From positions 11,053 through 75,052 of the forward strand of contig JANRLS010000143.1 in NCBI GenBank assembly GCA_033762315.1: a stretch of 64,000 bases of DNA, given 5' to 3'. The DNA comes from CAYLLN01 sp033762315. GTDB taxonomy: Bacteria > Planctomycetota > Planctomycetia > Pirellulales > Pirellulaceae. Position 1 is the first letter of the stretch, and the number at the start of each line of letters is the position of its first letter. Both the position numbers and the translations under genes were made by a program. Positions 59,866 to 64,000 of the stretch are shown in pieces. The notes under the pieces are model-generated. The model was not told the origin of the DNA, ran no database searches, and saw nothing but the letters and a program-made list of their open reading frames with translations.

Positions 59866-61785
59866 ATGCTCAAAGATGCCGTGGATCGCTGGACCATTAC
59901 CGACGCCAGCGAGCTATATGATGTGCCGCGGTGGGGCAAAGGCTATTTCTCGGTGGGGCCCAAGGGGCACCTGCAGGTTCACCCCACCAAAGACCCCGGC
60001 CTCGCCATCGACCTGAAGGAGCTGATCGACCGCTTGCAGCTCCGCGGCCTCGACCTGCCGATTTTGCTCCGGTTCAACGGCATTTTGAAAGATCGGCTGC
60101 GGGAAATTCACGACGTTTTCGCCCAGGCGATCAAAGAGCACGACTACAAGGGCAAATACGCCTGCGTCTATCCGATCAAGGTGAACCAGCAGCGGCACGT
60201 CGTCGAACAGGTGGTGCAATACGGCAAGGTCTATGGCTTCGGCCTCGAAGCCGGCAGCAAGCCGGAGCTTTTGGCTGTCGTCGCCATGACCGACGCCGAC
60301 ACGCCGATCATCTGCAACGGCTTCAAGGATGCCGAGTTCATCGAAATGGCGATGCTGGCCCAGAAGATCGGCCGCCGCGTGATTCCGGTCGTCGAGAAAT
60401 ACACCGAACTGCCGATGATCCTCAAATATGCCGAGAAGGTGGGCGTGCGCCCGCAGATTGGCATGCGCGTCAAGCTGGCGGCCCGTGGCAGCGGGCGCTG
60501 GCAATCGTCCGGCGGCTGGCGGAGCAAATTCGGCCTGACTGTCGGCGAAATCCTGCAAGCGGTTGATGAGCTCAAAAGCCGCGACATGCTCGATTGCTTC
60601 AAGTTGCTACACTTCCACCTCGGCAGCCAGATCACCAATATTCGCCACGTGAAGGGAGCGATGACCGAAGCCGCCCGCGCCTATGCGGATCTCGTCAAGC
60701 GCGGGGCGGGGCTTGAGTATCTCGATGTGGGGGGCGGGCTGGGGGTTGATTACGACGGCTCGCAGACGAATTTCGAGTCAAGCGTGAATTACACGCTGCA
60801 GGAATACGCCAACGACGTTGTTCACCACATCCAATCGGTGTGCGACGAGGCGAGCGTCGCCCATCCGAACATCATCAGCGAAAGCGGCCGGGCCTTGGCC
60901 GCCTATCATGCCGCCCTGGTGTTTGGCACGCTCGGCGTCGCCGGCCAAGGTAATGGGGACGAAAGCCTGCTCGATATTCCCCCTGACAGCGAGCAGCCCT
61001 TGCACGATCTCGTCGATACCTTCAAAAACGTAACCGCCCGCAACGTGCTGGAAAGCTTTCACGATGCCCAGCAGGCGATGGACGTGACGATGACGCTGTT
61101 CAGCACGGGCTATCTGACGCTCGATCAGCGGGCCTTGGCTGAAAACCTGTTCTGGACGATCTGCAAGAAAATCAAGCGGCTGACCGAGCAGCTCGATTTC
61201 GTGCCCGAAGAGCTGGAAGGGCTCGATACGCTCCTGTCGGACACTTATTTCTGCAATTTCTCGCTGTTCCAATCGATGCCCGACAGTTGGGCCATCAAGC
61301 AGCTTTTCCCCGTGATGCCCATCCATCGTCTCGACGAGCGGCCGACGCGGCACGCCGTGCTAGGCGACATCACCTGCGATAGCGACGGCAAGATCGACCA
61401 GTTCATCGACCGGCGGGACGTGAAACGCACGCTGCGGCTGCATTCCTATACCGGCCAGCCCTATTACATGGGGGCGTTTCTAATCGGCGCTTATCAGGAA
61501 ATCCTCGGCGACTTGCACAACTTGTTCGGCGATACAAACACCGTCCACGTCGATATGACCCCCGCCGGTGACGTGGTCCTCGAAGCAATCGTGAAGGGGG
61601 ACACCGTCCGCGAGGTGCTCGATTACGTCGAATTCGAGCCTAGCGACCTCATCACCCGCCTGCAAACCGCCGTCGAAACCGCTGTCCGCGAGAATCGCCT
61701 GTCGCACCAGGAAGCCGGCCGGTTCCTGAAGTTCTACGAAGACGGCCTCAACGGCTACACCTATCTGGAAGAGCCGGGGGACTGA
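59866..61785 (+). CDS. speA: Biosynthetic arginine decarboxylase
   Basis: SpeA (639 residues) decarboxylates arginine to agmatine, the first step of polyamine synthesis from arginine. It is a fold-III PLP enzyme: the PLP lysine is Lys105 in YPIKVNQQ. HFHLGSQITNI, YLDVGGGLGVDYDG, SESGRALAAYHA and the C-terminal TCDSDGKIDQFI are all typical of the family. ATG 59866 begins MLKDAVDRWTITDASELYDV, the usual opening. It is divergent from the dehydratase gene, about 150 bp away. Agmatinase-type genes are not in the window. Confidence 0.96.
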   Translation: MLKDAVDRWTITDASELYDVPRWGKGYFSVGPKGHLQVHPTKDPGLAIDLKELIDRLQLRGLDLPILLRFNGILKDRLREIHDVFAQAIKEHDYKGKYACVYPIKVNQQRHVVEQVVQYGKVYGFGLEAGSKPELLAVVAMTDADTPIICNGFKDAEFIEMAMLAQKIGRRVIPVVEKYTELPMILKYAEKVGVRPQIGMRVKLAARGSGRWQSSGGWRSKFGLTVGEILQAVDELKSRDMLDCFKLLHFHLGSQITNIRHVKGAMTEAARAYADLVKRGAGLEYLDVGGGLGVDYDGSQTNFESSVNYTLQEYANDVVHHIQSVCDEASVAHPNIISESGRALAAYHAALVFGTLGVAGQGNGDESLLDIPPDSEQPLHDLVDTFKNVTARNVLESFHDAQQAMDVTMTLFSTGYLTLDQRALAENLFWTICKKIKRLTEQLDFVPEELEGLDTLLSDTYFCNFSLFQSMPDSWAIKQLFPVMPIHRLDERPTRHAVLGDITCDSDGKIDQFIDRRDVKRTLRLHSYTGQPYYMGAFLIGAYQEILGDLHNLFGDTNTVHVDMTPAGDVVLEAIVKGDTVREVLDYVEFEPSDLITRLQTAVETAVRENRLSHQEAGRFLKFYEDGLNGYTYLEEPGD

Positions 61786-62229
61786 TGGAGAAGAGGGGGA
61801 GACGAGGAGAGTGGGAGAGGGAGAGACAAGACATCCATCTGATTCTGGTTCTTTTTCGTCTTCCTGATCCTGCTCCGAATTATTCTGTTCCCATTGTTCT
61901 GCGGGTCGCATTCTTTGCCCCGCTAGCGGTTTCGCGGGCAAGAATTCTTCTCGATTTTTCGCGGCCAAAATCATTCTGCTCTTGACGATAGTTGGCTCCG
62001 GCGAGTATTTACCCCGCCGCTCATCTACCCAACGAGTCTTGTTCAGGAAATCCCGGCGCATGATGCGTCCGTGTTCGTAGCCACCCAGCCGCCGCGCGAA
62101 GCCTGCGTCCCATGCAGCCCTTCGCCGGCCGCCGGATCGCCGCGAGTCGGCCGCCAGCGCCGTAAACCCCATATTTGCCGATTGCCCGGCGCATCCGCGC
62201 GCGTGGAACGCTGTAACAGGAGAAGCGCT
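61786..62229. other. Gene-free spacer with purine-rich and hairpin sequence
   Basis: About 440 bases have no supportable gene. The first 50 are almost entirely purine (GGGAGACGAGGAGAG type). The next 120 are pyrimidine-rich on this strand with repeated ATTCT. Near 61910-61945, ATTCTTTGCCCCGC pairs imperfectly with GCGGGCAAGAAT, and AAGAATTCTT (61940-61949) is a palindrome. The rest is ordinary sequence ending in the ribosome site of the next gene. It looks like a composite of short interspersed repeats. Confidence 0.45.
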
Positions 62230-64000
62230 TTGAAGACGAGCGTGCAACTGCTGACTGGAGCCTTGGCCCTGAGCCTGGCTCCCCTGATGTGCCAGGGGGC
62301 AACTCCCCAGGCCAGCGCGTGGGCCGTGGCCGCCGCCAGCGCAAGCCAGGCCGGTTCCGCCGCCGACAATCGCCGGCAGGCCGACGACCTGCTCCGCCAG
62401 GCCCGCAAGGCGATCAAGGAGCAACGGCTGGACGATGCCGATGCCCTGATCGCGCAGGCCGAGGGGCTGAATGTCAAATACGATCCGCTTACGGCGCGAT
62501 TCATCGACACGCCGCCAAGCATGAGAGCCCTGCTCACCAGCGAGCGAAGCAAGGCCAGCGGGCCGCAGCTTCCCAGCTCGCGGTTTCCGGCGCTGTTGGC
62601 CGGGCCGGCACCCAAGCCGCAACCGCAGCCGACGACCACCCCGCCGCAAGACCCGTTCAACCTGGGTGCCCAGCGGAACGTCGTCGAGCAAATCGCCGGC
62701 GACGAAAAATCGCGGGCTGCGGTGCTACTGAAGGATGCCCGCGCGGCGCTCGCCGCCGGCGATAAGTTTGCCGCCCTGGCCGCCTGGCAAAAGGCCGCGG
62801 CCTTGCCGGCCCAGTATGGCCCGAACGAAGATTCTCCCCAGCGCGTGGCGGCCGATTTGCAAGCGGCGGGAATCGACCCGAGCCGATTGCAGCCGGCATC
62901 GGCCTCGCCGACATCCCCCTACATGCTTCGCCCGACCGACATTCCCCAGGCCGCCGACAAGCTGCCGAATCTGGGAGGTCCCTCGTCCCCGCCAGCCGCG
63001 GCGCTGCCGCAGGGGAGCGTCAATCCGTACAACTTGCCCGCGGAAAACAACCCGCTGGCCGAAGGTCTCCGTGGCGGCGGCGCGTTCCAACCGGTCGCGC
63101 CGGCCGGCGGTCCCCCTCCGGCTGGCACAAGCCAGTTCCAGCCGCCGCCGGGTGGCTCTCCCTATGTCGCCGCGCCGGGGGGACCGGCGCTCCCTGGTGC
63201 CGACGAGCCGCGACGGCTGGCGAATTTCGATCCGGCGAAGAAGGCCGAGGCGGGGCGAATGATCGCCCAGGCCCGCATCGCCCTCGATAAGGGGGATCTG
63301 CAAGCGGCTCAGCAACTGGCCGAGCAGGCCCAGAACCTGAACATCCCGGACGAAGCCTACGCGGCCCAGGAAACCCGGCCGTGGCAATTGCTGCTCGACG
63401 TGAACCGGGCCATGTATCGCCGCGAGGGGATCGCCCCCGCCAGCGGCACGCTGCCGGCGGCCGGTTCGCCGGCCGAGCCGCGGTATCCGGTGGCGCAGGG
63501 TCTGTATGATCCGACCGCCGATAAGTCGCAGAATGTCCCAGCCAGCTCCCAAGCGGGAATCGCCGGGACTTTGCCCCCTTCGGGCAACGGTCCGGGCTAT
63601 AAGCTGTTCGACGAAGGGCTCAAAGCGCTCGAAAACCAGGATCGCGAAGGGGCCCTCGCCAAATTCGCCGAAGCCTGGAAGTTTCAAGATCAGCTCGATC
63701 CGCTGGTCCGCCAGCAACTGAAGGACAAGCTGACCTTTCTGCGAGCCGCGGCCGCCGCGCAGCCCTTGCCCGCGGCGGTTGGCCAGCCGGCATCGCCGCT
63801 GGCGCAGGCCACCTCGCAGCAGCAGATTTTGCTGCAAAAGCTCGACCGCGAGATCGTGAACGAAGAGCGTTTGGCCGAAAAAATGGCCGAAAACGACCCC
63901 CTTGGCGCGCTCGATAAGATGCAGAAGCTGCGCGAGCGGGTGGCCGGGGCCGAGATCGATCCGGTCGGCAAGAAGCAGCTGTTGTCGCGTGTGGATCCGA
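62230..64000 (+). CDS. Large exported helical-repeat protein, 3'-truncated by the window edge
   Basis: The frame is open from TTG 62230 to the last base, 590 codons so far. AGGAG (62218-62222) lies seven bases before the TTG, which supports this start over a GTG nine codons earlier. The N-terminus (VQLLTGALALSLAPLMCQGA) looks like a signal peptide. Three or more helical units share a pattern: RRQADDLLRQARKAIKEQRLDDADALIAQAEGL, then ARAALAAGDKFAALAAWQKA, then AGRMIAQARIALDKGDLQAAQQLAEQAQNL, joined by Pro/Ala/Gly-rich linkers. I recall similar N-terminal regions ahead of planctomycete secretin-type (GspD-like) proteins, but no secretin domain is reached here. The name is therefore left open. 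Confidence 0.75.
   Translation, partial: MKTSVQLLTGALALSLAPLMCQGATPQASAWAVAAASASQAGSAADNRRQADDLLRQARKAIKEQRLDDADALIAQAEGLNVKYDPLTARFIDTPPSMRALLTSERSKASGPQLPSSRFPALLAGPAPKPQPQPTTTPPQDPFNLGAQRNVVEQIAGDEKSRAAVLLKDARAALAAGDKFAALAAWQKAAALPAQYGPNEDSPQRVAADLQAAGIDPSRLQPASASPTSPYMLRPTDIPQAADKLPNLGGPSSPPAAALPQGSVNPYNLPAENNPLAEGLRGGGAFQPVAPAGGPPPAGTSQFQPPPGGSPYVAAPGGPALPGADEPRRLANFDPAKKAEAGRMIAQARIALDKGDLQAAQQLAEQAQNLNIPDEAYAAQETRPWQLLLDVNRAMYRREGIAPASGTLPAAGSPAEPRYPVAQGLYDPTADKSQNVPASSQAGIAGTLPPSGNGPGYKLFDEGLKALENQDREGALAKFAEAWKFQDQLDPLVRQQLKDKLTFLRAAAAAQPLPAAVGQPASPLAQATSQQQILLQKLDREIVNEERLAEKMAENDPLGALDKMQKLRERVAGAEIDPVGKKQLLSRVDP

Noticed and set aside
61785..61985. A short open frame after speA.
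   Set aside because: Its first third encodes only Arg/Glu/Gly from the purine run and the rest reads through repeat-like sequence.
1..64000. tRNA, rRNA, riboswitch or CRISPR elements.
   Set aside because: No cloverleaf with a GTTCRAAY-type loop, no conserved rRNA segment, no aptamer core and no regularly spaced direct repeats could be found by eye.

Overview
The window looks like a chromosomal segment of a planctomycete, most likely of the Pirellulales. No 16S or other rRNA gene is present, so this rests on content. The G+C content is high. Planctomycete-type cytochrome c proteins (DUF1592 family, PSD1/DUF1549-DUF1553 family, PVC-type CxxCH heme proteins) occur with their usual DUF1552 and DUF1501 partners. 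There are two ECF sigma factor/anti-sigma pairs, a very large Hanks-type kinase, DUF1080 and SUMF1-type secreted proteins, and short interspersed repeats of kinds I recall from planctomycete genomes. No tRNA, rRNA, CRISPR array, insertion sequence or prophage was seen.

Layout: 0-4.4 kb holds the 3' part of treY and malQ (trehalose and alpha-glucan metabolism). 4.5-15.1 kb is a plus-strand run: ECF sigma factor, membrane anti-sigma protein, DUF1592 cytochrome, DUF1552 protein, leucine-rich-repeat protein, ubiX and a large propeller/HEAT/cytochrome protein. 15.4-22.6 kb repeats the theme: a second ECF factor, a FecR-LamG anti-sigma protein, a short-chain dehydrogenase, a PSD1 cytochrome and a DUF1501 protein. 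22.6-27.9 kb is a minus-strand cluster: a membrane protein, two tandem ATP-grasp ligases (one fused to a GNAT acetyltransferase), a Dabb protein and a cytochrome P450. 28.2-37.7 kb is mixed housekeeping and envelope genes: a lipoprotein, a GGDEF protein, a PaiB-like protein, gltX, ribD, a J-like membrane protein, a PQQ-propeller protein and an HpcH/HpaI aldolase.

37.7-42.7 kb is a more accessory stretch: a membrane protein, a terpene-cyclase-fold secreted protein, hicB-hicA, a lone groES, an A+T-richer spacer and a decayed nucleotidyltransferase gene, then a secreted esterase. 43-49.7 kb holds secreted hydrolases: a DUF1080 protein, a double esterase fused to an SMP-30 propeller, a prolyl oligopeptidase and a metallopeptidase. 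49.7-54.8 kb is a single 1688-residue receptor kinase gene. 54.9-61.8 kb has scpA, an AhpD-like protein, a two-gene HEPN module, a SUMF1-family protein, a gene broken by one TGA codon, an enolase-superfamily dehydratase and speA. The last 1.8 kb is the start of a large exported helical-repeat protein that runs off the window.

The strongest leads for unusual biology are the kinase with its multi-domain sensor, the ATP-grasp/ATP-grasp-GNAT pair, the HEPN pair, the duplicated esterase-propeller protein, and the interspersed repeats, one of which lies in frame inside a large exported protein.
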